From Thermoplasmata archaeon (GTDB taxonomy: Archaea; Thermoplasmatota; Thermoplasmata; Thermoplasmatales; Thermoplasmataceae), in contig JAKAAA010000016.1 in NCBI GenBank assembly GCA_021797295.1, positions 1-15,696 of the forward strand: DNA of 15,696 nt, read 5' to 3'. Of this stretch, positions 1 through 7,543 are shown one piece after another (position 1 is the first letter of the stretch; every line of letters begins with the position of its first letter). A program made the position numbers and the translations under genes. The notes beneath the pieces were generated by a model. It was not told where the DNA came from, did not search any database, and worked only from the letters and a program-made list of their open reading frames with translations.

Positions 1-2
1 CC

Positions 3-299
3 ATTATAGGGATAGCCTATGGAAATTATTTTACTATCACAAATTCCTATATGAGTTTTATAGTTCCTCACGGAAGTGCAGGCAAGTATCTCTCCATATT
101 CCTTGTTTCCACAGAGGTGGGTGCAGCATTTTCTCCGTTGATATATGGAATTATTTTATTTATATTCAAATCCTCTGGATCACTGGCATATTCCAGGCTC
201 TTCGAGCTTTCTGCTTTACTGTACTTTGTGGGATTCATACTGATATTACTAAAAGTTGTAGATAAAAAGTCTTTGATCGTTCACCACCGAACCGCCTGA
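3..299 (+). CDS. MFS-type transporter, C-terminal fragment (5' end outside window)
   Basis: The reading frame is open from the left window edge, so the methionine at base 51 is internal and not the start. About 98 C-terminal residues remain. They contain two hydrophobic stretches that look like membrane helices: one around the segment LIYGIILFIF and one around LLYFVGFILILL. The protein ends in a short basic tail (KVVDKKS). The small-residue and Pro pattern before the first helix (STEVGAAFSPLIYG) resembles the late helices of major facilitator superfamily proteins, which move small solutes across the cytoplasmic membrane. The substrate cannot be read from this fragment. MFS membership is an inference from this pattern; another polytopic transporter family is possible. 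Confidence 0.6.
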   Translation: MIGIAYGNYFTITNSYMSFIVPHGSAGKYLSIFLVSTEVGAAFSPLIYGIILFIFKSSGSLAYSRLFELSALLYFVGFILILLKVVDKKSLIVHHRTA

Positions 300-647
300 T
301 TACACTGTAGAATTTCATGACATGAAAAAACTAATGGAATATTCGCCTATCCAATAGGTCAAAAATGCCGGTACACCAAATTTATTAATCACAAATGAGG
401 TTAGCTCCAAATGCCTGATTTAGCTAGCTGAACAATTTTTGTTGGATTGGGGATATACATTGTTAATAATGAACTGATGAAATATAGCGTGCCTGCTAAT
501 CAGATTGGCAGGTTGGACACAAAACTTGAATGATCTGTTAAATATATTAATTTCATTAGCAGCATTATGAGTGCCAGAATAATAAAATGTGTAATAGATA
601 TCATTGAAATAAATTATGCCATATTTCTTATTTATACATGTTAAGTG
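300..647. other. AT-rich intergenic region without a supported gene
   Basis: This stretch follows the transporter stop and holds no convincing gene. One short plus-strand frame (477-644, 55 codons) starts with ATG and has a TATA-like GATATACATT near 452-461, but it is broken by an in-frame TGA at 531-533. Its translation is dominated by Ile, Lys, Asn and Tyr, as expected from random AT-rich sequence. Nothing resembling a tRNA, repeat array or insertion sequence was seen. It could be decayed coding sequence. Confidence 0.5.
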
Positions 648-839
648 TTATTTTCTCCCTGTGATATATAGAAAAAAATTCTTTATATGCAAATGATTCT
701 TCCGGGATTTATGATTCGGTTCTCTTTTGTTATACAGGAATGAAATATCTCCATTATATTCGTCCATTATATACTTTTCAAGCTCTGTATTTCTGTGCGA
801 TCTTAATATCAGGATATCCTTAGGGTCTGTAGGTATCAT
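648..839 (-). CDS. Possible small hypothetical protein, 63 aa
   Basis: This ORF encodes 63 residues and is not recognised. The N-terminal half is mixed acidic and polar (DPKDILIL, RNTELEKYIMDEYNGD) and the C-terminal half is basic (KREPNHKSRKNH). There is no signal peptide or membrane helix, no cysteine and no obvious fold motif. The main support for expression is a TATA box (ATATATATTAC on the minus strand, about 857-870) centred 25 nt upstream of the ATG. That is the spacing of a leaderless archaeal transcript. It diverges from the SufR-like regulator, with 97 bp between the two start codons. It may be a genuine small gene, a truncated remnant, or chance; no homology can be claimed. Confidence 0.4.
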   Translation of the reverse strand: MIPTDPKDILILRSHRNTELEKYIMDEYNGDISFLYNKREPNHKSRKNHLHIKNFFLYITGRK

Positions 840-856
840 AATGTTAAGATTTGATA

Positions 857-870
857 GTAATATATATAGA
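857..870 (-). promoter_or_regulatory. TATA box for the 63-aa ORF
   Basis: The minus-strand sequence around CTATATATATTAC is centred about 25 nt upstream of the ATG at 839. This fits an archaeal TATA box and a leaderless transcript. It lies in the short divergent spacer shared with the SufR-like gene. Confidence 0.5.
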
Positions 871-902
871 TAATACTTTATAAAGTTTATAAATTATAAT
901 AG

Positions 903-916
903 ATATTTATTTATAC
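903..916 (+). promoter_or_regulatory. TATA box for the SufR-like regulator
   Basis: The plus-strand sequence ATATTTATTTATAC is centred about 26 nt upstream of the ATG at 937. It therefore supports that ATG over the TTG six bases earlier. If the regulator is autoregulated, its operator would lie in this 97-bp divergent spacer. Confidence 0.55.
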
Positions 917-936
917 AGATAATTGATTAATTGAGC

Positions 937-1563
937 ATGGAAGAATACCCAACACCGATTAGAATAATACTTCTGCTGAAGAAAAATAAATATATGTCCC
1001 TTGAAGAACTGGCATCCAGTCTCAGTATAACAAAGATGGCTGTTCTGAATCATATTACAGTTCTAGAACAGAATGGTTCAGTTGGAAGGAAGACAGTGAA
1101 AAAGAATGTGGGCAGGCCTTCATACATTTTTTATGCAACAGAAAATGCAGATAGAAATCTGGGAAATGTTTCGGACGCAATGCTGGATGATTTCATGAAT
1201 TTTATGAAAATAACTGGTCATGAAAAAATAATTGAGGAATTTTTAAAGGATCGATATTCAAAGGTTAAATCAGAATATGCTGGGGATATGGTAGGAAAAG
1301 ATCTTGATGCAAAGGTCAGGAAACTGGCACTGCTCAGACAGGAGTCAGGATACTATCCAGAATTAAAGAAATCACAGGAAAACTATGAAATGGTTGAATA
1401 CAACTGCCCGATACTTGCTATATCAAAACATTTCGGTATTGCATGCTCAATGGAAACAAACATGTTTGAAAATGTCCTCGATGCAGAGGTCAAATCAACA
1501 CACAGACAGGTGAATGGTTACGGTGCGTGTAGATTCCTCATATCAAAGAATGGAAAGGAATGA
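937..1563 (+). CDS. SufR-like Fe-S-cluster-binding HTH transcriptional regulator
   Basis: The protein has 208 residues from the ATG at 937. An N-terminal winged helix-turn-helix spans about residues 5-70: a recognition-helix region (SLEELASSLSITKMAVLNHI) and a wing ending in GRPSYIFYAT, a signature of DeoR/SufR-type regulators. The C-terminal part carries C157, C170 and C198, with spacing C-x12-C-x27-C and surrounding text YNCPILAISKHFGIACSME and GYGACRFLI. Bacterial SufR uses three cysteines at this same spacing to hold an iron-sulfur cluster that senses Fe-S or redox status and controls suf genes. A sensor role here is inferred by analogy; no suf genes are in the window, so its targets are unknown. 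A TTG at 931 is an alternative start, but the TATA box position favours 937. The gene converges on trm56, with 8 nt between the stops. Confidence 0.8.
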   Translation: MEEYPTPIRIILLLKKNKYMSLEELASSLSITKMAVLNHITVLEQNGSVGRKTVKKNVGRPSYIFYATENADRNLGNVSDAMLDDFMNFMKITGHEKIIEEFLKDRYSKVKSEYAGDMVGKDLDAKVRKLALLRQESGYYPELKKSQENYEMVEYNCPILAISKHFGIACSMETNMFENVLDAEVKSTHRQVNGYGACRFLISKNGKE

Positions 1564-1571
1564 AAACATGT

Positions 1572-3109
<1,538 letters not shown>

Positions 3110-3127
3110 TCTATACCTTATCACTCA

Positions 3128-3139
3128 ATAAAATATAAT
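3128..3139 (-). promoter_or_regulatory. TATA box for the wHTH-trm56 operon
   Basis: On the minus strand the sequence ATTATATTTTAT is centred about 24 nt upstream of the ATG at 3109. This decides the start of the regulator against the GTG at 3124, which lies only about 9 nt from the box centre. Confidence 0.6.
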
Positions 3140-3162
3140 TATTTCTAAGTGTAAAGAAAAAC

Positions 3163-3174
3163 TTAATGTATAAT
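3163..3174 (+). promoter_or_regulatory. TATA-like box for the 126-aa orphan gene
   Basis: The plus-strand sequence TTAATGTATAAT is centred about 23 nt upstream of the GTG at 3191, preceded by an A-rich stretch (GTAAAGAAAAAC) that could serve as a BRE. It shares the divergent spacer with the regulator promoter. Confidence 0.45.
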
Positions 3175-3190
3175 CTACATATCAGTACTT

Positions 3191-3571
3191 GTGAAAAATT
3201 ACAGTGGGCACATCATATTTGAGGATAATTTCCAGTGGAAAGACCTTGAAAAGTATTTCCCGGATATATGGGAAATTGTTGAAAGTGAGTCAAAGCTCAA
3301 TGTGGAGGAAAAACAGTACGATGATATACTTCTGGAGCTTAACATGGAAGAGATGAGAAAAAATAAAAAACCTTTTGGTTACAGAAGGGAGAATACAAGA
3401 TTCAAAATGATTTTTCCCCAGGATAAAAAGGAATTGACAATATATAGAAATATTATATCTGAGGAAATAGAAGAACTCACAGAAAAGGTTGCCCGTGAAA
3501 TAAGAAATAAGAAAATAAAGTATACAATAGCGTATGACCAGCTCTTATCTACAAAATTAAAGAAGAAATAA
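3191..3571 (+). CDS. Hypothetical charged protein, 126 aa
   Basis: The family is not recognised. The protein starts at GTG; the next in-frame Met is about 50 residues in, and the TATA-like box supports GTG and a leaderless mRNA. It is rich in Glu and Lys, has a Trp pair early on (FQWKDLEKYFPDIWEI), an acidic first half and a strongly basic C-terminus (TKLKKK). Residues 87-110 (SEEIEELTEKVAREIRNKK) should form an amphipathic helix or short coiled coil. There is no membrane segment, signal peptide or cysteine, so it is probably cytoplasmic. The last 15 nt overlap the end of cobS on the other strand. It stands alone between a divergent regulator and a convergent operon, so context gives no function. 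The sustained ORF and promoter make it likely real. Confidence 0.65.
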   Translation: MKNYSGHIIFEDNFQWKDLEKYFPDIWEIVESESKLNVEEKQYDDILLELNMEEMRKNKKPFGYRRENTRFKMIFPQDKKELTIYRNIISEEIEELTEKVAREIRNKKIKYTIAYDQLLSTKLKKK

Positions 3572-4303
3572 ATTTAAATTAAGCACAAAAAATATGAATG
3601 CGAGAAAGTAAAACAGCATCCTCGAAATTTCTCCGATGCTGCCTATTAAATCGCCATTAAGTCCATTATACTGTTTATTCATTCCAGTTTTTATTGTATA
3701 TGCTATTATAAGCACGGTTGATGCTATAATTATATTGTAGAGGTTAAATAAGGCTATCAAAACCAGAGGTATTAAATTTAGGAATACTGACCGGGTTCCA
3801 ACCATGGACATGAACATGCTTCCTATTCCATTTCCGAATGGCTTTGATCTATACATGGAAATCATGGTTGCATACTTTGATATCATCTCACCTGCTATTA
3901 TTACCATAAACCCTGATAATGGATTGAAGAATGTAAGAAATGCAATTGCTGGTACATAGATAATTAAAACCATGCCTATACCTCCAGACCCTGTGTATTT
4001 ATCCTTTATTACCCTCTGTTTGGCATCTGTACCTCTTACCATGAAAGAATCTCCGAAATCCATGATTGAATCTAAATGGTTGAATCCATAGATAATTAAT
4101 ATGATAGAAACTGCAACAGAGGACGCTATAAATGAACTGTAATGTCTTAAGAACAGATATGGAATACCTGCAATTAGTCCTGTAATAAGACCTGTGATTG
4201 TAAAGAAATACATTGTATTTTTACTGATTTCATGATTGTCTCCAGTAGGAATCAGTGTAAAAAATGAAATTGCAGATAAAAACCCTTTAATATATTTATT
4301 CAT
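3557..4303 (-). CDS. cobS: Adenosylcobinamide-GDP ribazoletransferase (cobalamin synthase)
   Basis: The protein has 248 residues, normal for CobS, and is an integral membrane protein with several hydrophobic segments. It joins adenosylcobinamide-GDP to alpha-ribazole (or its phosphate), the last nucleotide-loop step of cobalamin assembly. Family signatures are HLDSIMDFGDSFM (76-88), the Asp-rich metal/substrate motif; KDKYTGSGGIG (100-110); and NGLNGDLIGSIGEISR (213-228). The start lies inside the end of the upstream carbonic-anhydrase-like gene (8-nt overlap), with a purine-rich AAAGGAAG just before it, so the two are co-translated. No other cobalamin gene is in the window, so the rest of the pathway or a salvage route must lie elsewhere. 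The 3' end overlaps the convergent orphan gene by 15 nt. Confidence 0.92.
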   Translation of the reverse strand: MNKYIKGFLSAISFFTLIPTGDNHEISKNTMYFFTITGLITGLIAGIPYLFLRHYSSFIASSVAVSIILIIYGFNHLDSIMDFGDSFMVRGTDAKQRVIKDKYTGSGGIGMVLIIYVPAIAFLTFFNPLSGFMVIIAGEMISKYATMISMYRSKPFGNGIGSMFMSMVGTRSVFLNLIPLVLIALFNLYNIIIASTVLIIAYTIKTGMNKQYNGLNGDLIGSIGEISRMLFYFLAFIFFVLNLNLFLL

Positions 4304-4808
4304 GCATGCTTCCTTTTATAATTTGATATTTGCCTTCCCTGAATTCTTTGTTTAATCTGGTATATTCCTTAGAATTAAGATATGCCATGGTGAGATATCT
4401 TTCTCCCTCCCGCTTTACCTTTCCTGGAATTCCGGCAATCATGCAGTTACCTTCAGACTCAAAATTTTCAGGTATTACTGTACCTGCGGCAACCACTGTC
4501 CCTGATTTCAGATGCGCATTGTTCAGAACTATGGCACCCATGCCAATCAGCACTGTATCATCAACTGTAGCACCATGGACTATGGCATTATGACCGATGG
4601 AAACGTTTTTTCCGATTTTTGTGCCATATTCAAGATTAACATGTACCGTTGCATTATCCTGAATATTTGTATTATCTCCTATTGTTATACTGTTTTCATC
4701 CCCACGGATAACAGCCGAATCCATTAGTGTAACGTTATCACCGATGGTTACATCCCCTATGACAACCGCGCTGTCTGCCATGTAAACATCTTTGCCTATT
4801 TTAATCAT
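4296..4808 (-). CDS. Gamma-carbonic-anhydrase-like left-handed beta-helix protein
   Basis: The protein has 170 residues and consists mainly of hexapeptide repeats (IGD, IGDN, IGKN patterns from about residue 15 to 115), which fold as a left-handed beta-helix and usually trimerise. H56, H73 and H78 match the three Zn/Fe ligands of archaeal gamma-carbonic anhydrase (Cam); R35, D37 and Q50 correspond to its conserved Arg, Asp and Gln. The C-terminal helix (TMAYLNSKEYTRLNKEF) is typical of the CamH/YrdA/PaaY group. The long acidic proton-shuttle loop of Cam is absent, so CO2 hydration is possible but unproven. A TATA box lies 24 nt upstream of the ATG, implying a leaderless mRNA. It is the first gene of a two-gene operon with cobS; no functional link between them is obvious. 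Confidence 0.85.
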   Translation of the reverse strand: MIKIGKDVYMADSAVVIGDVTIGDNVTLMDSAVIRGDENSITIGDNTNIQDNATVHVNLEYGTKIGKNVSIGHNAIVHGATVDDTVLIGMGAIVLNNAHLKSGTVVAAGTVIPENFESEGNCMIAGIPGKVKREGERYLTMAYLNSKEYTRLNKEFREGKYQIIKGSMHE

Positions 4809-4826
4809 AGTGTGTAATAATGCAGG

Positions 4827-4838
4827 GATAAATAGACT
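4827..4838 (-). promoter_or_regulatory. TATA box for the gamma-CA/cobS operon
   Basis: The minus-strand sequence AGTCTATTTATC is centred about 24 nt upstream of the ATG at 4808, consistent with a leaderless transcript. Confidence 0.5.
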
Positions 4839-4959
4839 TTATGCCACTATACCTTAATGACAATTATTTCCTTTTGGGTTTATTCTAGGTACATGCAGTA
4901 ATTCCATAACAGGTTGGAATTGTACTATAAAATTTCATTATTGCAATCCAAACTAAAAA

Positions 4960-4971
4960 GATTTTTAAACA
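4960..4971 (+). promoter_or_regulatory. TATA box for the pentose phosphate operon
   Basis: The plus-strand sequence GATTTTTAAACA is preceded by A-rich CTAAAAA, which could be the BRE. It lies about 31 nt upstream of the ATG at 4998, so the mRNA would have no leader or one of a few bases. No Shine-Dalgarno sequence precedes this first gene, unlike the two that follow. Confidence 0.45.
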
Positions 4972-4997
4972 CATAGTTAATACATTAAAGACAATAG

Positions 4998-5825
4998 ATG
5001 GAAAACTATACCGTTAATGACCTTACGCCTGTGGCGAGGCAGATTAGAAAGGAAATCATAAAAATGGTTTATGCTGCAAAGAGTGGCCATCCAGGTGGTT
5101 CACTGAGCATGACCGATGTGCTAACAGCACTTTACTTCAAGGAAATGAATATTAATCCGGAAAAACCCAATGACCCTAACAGGGATATACTAGTTATGAG
5201 CAAGGGACACGCCTCTCCGGCCCTATATGCGGCCCTTTCACTGAGAGGGTATTTTCCGCCTGAACTTTTAGGCGGTTTCAGATCCATAAATTCAAAGCTT
5301 GAGGGGCATGTACACAGGGGTATTCCCGGAGTTGAATCCTCTACCGGTTCTCTGGGTCAGGGCCTTGGAGTTGCAATAGGCTTTGCCCTCGCATCAAAGC
5401 TTGATGGCAGAAACAATAGAATCTATGCCATACTTGGCGACGGAGAGATGGAGGAAGGAAACATATGGGAATCACTTCTTGCAGGTTCAAAGTATAAACT
5501 CGGTAACCTTACTGCAATACTTGATAGAAACCATATACAGCTCGATGGGTTCACAGAGGATATAATGCCTCTGGAAAACGTTGCTGAAAAGGTGGCACCC
5601 TTCGGATGGGATGTTATAACCATAGATGGAAACAGCCTAAATGAGGTAGTTAGTGCCCTGGAAGATGCAAAAAAACCAAGGGAAAAGCCGATGTTCATAG
5701 TCGCAAATACAATAAAGGGGAAAGGAGTCAGTTATATGGAAAACAACCCGAAGTACCACGGGTCTCCCCCTGCCAATGAGGAGGAATACAGGCAGGCACT
5801 GAAAGAAATCGAGGAGATGCAATGA
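4998..5825 (+). CDS. Transketolase, N-terminal (thiamine diphosphate-binding) subunit
   Basis: The protein has 275 residues, the usual length for the archaeal split N-terminal subunit. It carries the thiamine diphosphate motif GDGEMEEGNIWE (147-158) ending in N178, the residues SGHPGG (29-34), KGHASPALYA (69-78) and EGHVHR (102-107), and STGSLGQGLG (115-124). Together with the C-terminal subunit it transfers two-carbon ketol units between sugar phosphates. Archaea generally lack the oxidative pentose phosphate branch, so this reaction supplies pentose phosphate and erythrose 4-phosphate from glycolytic intermediates. It is first in a three-gene operon, and its TGA overlaps the ATG of the next subunit (ATGA). 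The run GAGGAGATG near its 3' end doubles as the ribosome binding site of the next gene. Confidence 0.95.
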   Translation: MENYTVNDLTPVARQIRKEIIKMVYAAKSGHPGGSLSMTDVLTALYFKEMNINPEKPNDPNRDILVMSKGHASPALYAALSLRGYFPPELLGGFRSINSKLEGHVHRGIPGVESSTGSLGQGLGVAIGFALASKLDGRNNRIYAILGDGEMEEGNIWESLLAGSKYKLGNLTAILDRNHIQLDGFTEDIMPLENVAEKVAPFGWDVITIDGNSLNEVVSALEDAKKPREKPMFIVANTIKGKGVSYMENNPKYHGSPPANEEEYRQALKEIEEMQ

Positions 5826-6778
5826 TACAGAAAATAGAAAAGATGGAAAGCCTGAGAGAGGCCTATGGAAATGAGCTGGCTGCCCTGGGAGGAAAAAATA
5901 AGGATATAGTTGTTCTTGATGCTGATTTATCATCGTCAACAAAAACATCCGTATTCGGGAAAAAATTCCCTGACCGATTCTACAATATGGGAATATCGGA
6001 ACAGTCCATGGTTTCCACCGCTGCCGGCCTATCACTCTCGGGAAAAACCGTATTTGCATCTACATTTGCCGTGTTTCTTTCAAATACGTACAATGTGATA
6101 AGGCAGTCCATATGCTATAACGAGGCGCCGGTGAACTTTGTCGTAACACATTCAGGAATTACCGTTGGAGAGGATGGCCCAACACATCAGATTCTGGAAG
6201 ATGTTGGGATAATGTCGGGACTCCCCAATATGAAGGTGATAGTTCCTGTCGATTCAGTGGAAACTATCAGTGTTACTGATTATTTGGCTGAAAAGAAAAC
6301 ATCGCCTTACTATGTCAGGCTTACCAGGGAAAAGTTCCCGGTGCTGAACGGAAACGATTATGAATTTCAGGAGGGAAAATCTGTTACATTCAGGGATGGT
6401 TCTGATATAACTATAATGGCATACGGAATAATGGTTTCCTTTGCATTGAAGGCAGCGGAGATACTCAAGGGAAAAGGCATAGACGCCAGGGTGATTAATA
6501 TGTCTTCAATTAAGCCGCTGGATCGTGAAGCCGTAGTAAAAGCAGCAAGAGAAACTGGAAGAATTGTAACAGCAGAGGAACATTCCATATATAACGGCCT
6601 CGGCTCCAGGGTTGCAGAAGTTGCAGGTGAGGAGTATCCCGTACCCATTCTAAGAATCGGAATGCCTGACATATTCGGAAAAAGCGGAAAGGGAATGGAA
6701 TTATTTGATTATTTTCATATAGGGGTAAATGATATAGTAGAGAAAACAGATAAGTTCTTCAGGAGGGATTATACATGA
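5822..6778 (+). CDS. Transketolase, C-terminal subunit
   Basis: The protein has 318 residues, combining the pyrimidine-binding domain and the transketolase C-terminal domain. The pyrimidine domain contains FYNMGISEQ with the catalytic Glu (E60) that activates thiamine diphosphate, [19 protein letters not shown] (67-85), and GEDGPTHQ (116-123) with a substrate-phosphate-site His. The C-terminal domain runs from about residue 185 (ITIMAYGIM, then [10 protein letters not shown] and [11 protein letters not shown]). It pairs with the N-terminal subunit to complete the active site. The start is fixed by the 4-nt ATGA overlap and the GAGGAG run upstream. Its own stop overlaps the transaldolase start in the same way. 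The deoxyxylulose-phosphate synthase and pyruvate dehydrogenase beta families are related, but the split pairing and the transaldolase neighbour favour transketolase. Confidence 0.94.
   Translation: MIQKIEKMESLREAYGNELAALGGKNKDIVVLDADLSSSTKTSVFGKKFPDRFYNMGISEQSMVSTAAGLSLSGKTVFASTFAVFLSNTYNVIRQSICYNEAPVNFVVTHSGITVGEDGPTHQILEDVGIMSGLPNMKVIVPVDSVETISVTDYLAEKKTSPYYVRLTREKFPVLNGNDYEFQEGKSVTFRDGSDITIMAYGIMVSFALKAAEILKGKGIDARVINMSSIKPLDREAVVKAARETGRIVTAEEHSIYNGLGSRVAEVAGEEYPVPILRIGMPDIFGKSGKGMELFDYFHIGVNDIVEKTDKFFRRDYT
6760..6767 (+). promoter_or_regulatory. Shine-Dalgarno sequence for transaldolase
   Basis: CAGGAGGG lies about 7 nt before the ATG at 6775 and is the strongest ribosome binding site in the window. 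It sits inside the end of the transketolase C gene, allowing efficient internal initiation in the polycistronic mRNA. Confidence 0.65.
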
Positions 6779-7446
6779 AAATATTTATAGATACGGCAAA
6801 TATTGACGAAATAAAAGAAGCGAATGATTTCGGCCTTATAGATGGAGTTACAACGAACCCGTCTCTGATGATGAAAGCAGCCAAGGGAGGAAAAAGCTTC
6901 AAGGAAATAGCCACTGAAATACTGAGAACTGTAGACGGTCCCGTGAGTCTTGAAGTTGTTGCAGAGGAATCAGATAAAATGGTGGAACAGGCAATGAAAC
7001 TGCATGCACTTGGAGGCAATGCCGTTATAAAAATACCCATGACCCTTCAGGGATTGAAGGCCATGAAAGTTTTGAGAGAAAGGGAAATAAAGGTTAATAC
7101 AACTCTTATATTCAATGCGATACAGGCTCTTCTTGCAGCAAGAAATGGCGCAGCATTTGTTTCTCCATTTGTTGGAAGGCTTGACGATATAGGCGAGGAC
7201 GGCATGGCCATAATAGACCAGATTAAAACAGAATTCACCAATTATGGGTATAAAACAGAGGTGCTTGTTGCTTCTATCAGAAATCCAGTGCATGTCCTGA
7301 GATCAGCACTTATGGGAGCAGATGCAGTCACCATACCCTATGACGTGATAAAGAAACTGGCAATGCATCCAAAAACAGATGAAGGATTGAATAAGTTTCT
7401 GGAAGACTGGAAAAAGGTTTCCCCCGACGGTTCTTTGCCATTATAA
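6775..7446 (+). CDS. tal: Transaldolase (TalC/fructose-6-phosphate aldolase subfamily)
   Basis: The protein has 223 residues, the length of the short TalC-type transaldolases. It starts with [15 protein letters not shown] and has GVTTNPSLM (24-32), the Schiff-base Lys K86 in VIKIPMT, NTTLIF (about 108-113), [11 protein letters not shown] (about 134-144) and [10 protein letters not shown] (about 162-171). It transfers a dihydroxyacetone unit between sugar phosphates through a lysine imine. The lysine number matches the characterised Thermoplasma acidophilum enzyme as I recall it. The start overlaps the transketolase C stop by 4 nt and follows a strong Shine-Dalgarno sequence. With both transketolase subunits it completes the non-oxidative pentose phosphate pathway in one transcript. 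A fructose-6-phosphate aldolase side activity cannot be excluded from sequence. Confidence 0.94.
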   Translation: MKIFIDTANIDEIKEANDFGLIDGVTTNPSLMMKAAKGGKSFKEIATEILRTVDGPVSLEVVAEESDKMVEQAMKLHALGGNAVIKIPMTLQGLKAMKVLREREIKVNTTLIFNAIQALLAARNGAAFVSPFVGRLDDIGEDGMAIIDQIKTEFTNYGYKTEVLVASIRNPVHVLRSALMGADAVTIPYDVIKKLAMHPKTDEGLNKFLEDWKKVSPDGSLPL

Positions 7447-7543
7447 TTTATATAATTTAAAACTTATAAGATTTCTTTAAGACCTATATATTTCCAGATA
7501 TTTGTGAATGTGCCGGTGCTATCTTCTGAATAAATATTAAAAA

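Noticed and set aside
477..644. A short gene with an in-frame TGA and a TATA-like box
   Set aside because: The peptide is short and Ile/Lys/Asn-rich as in random AT-rich DNA, with no recognisable motif. It is described only within the intergenic entry.
931..936. TTG start for the SufR-like protein
   Set aside because: The ATG six bases later sits at the right distance from the TATA box and is the stronger start codon.
5637..6059. Minus-strand 140-codon ORF across the transketolase junction
   Set aside because: It is opposite two strongly supported transketolase genes and has no family features; it is a shadow frame.
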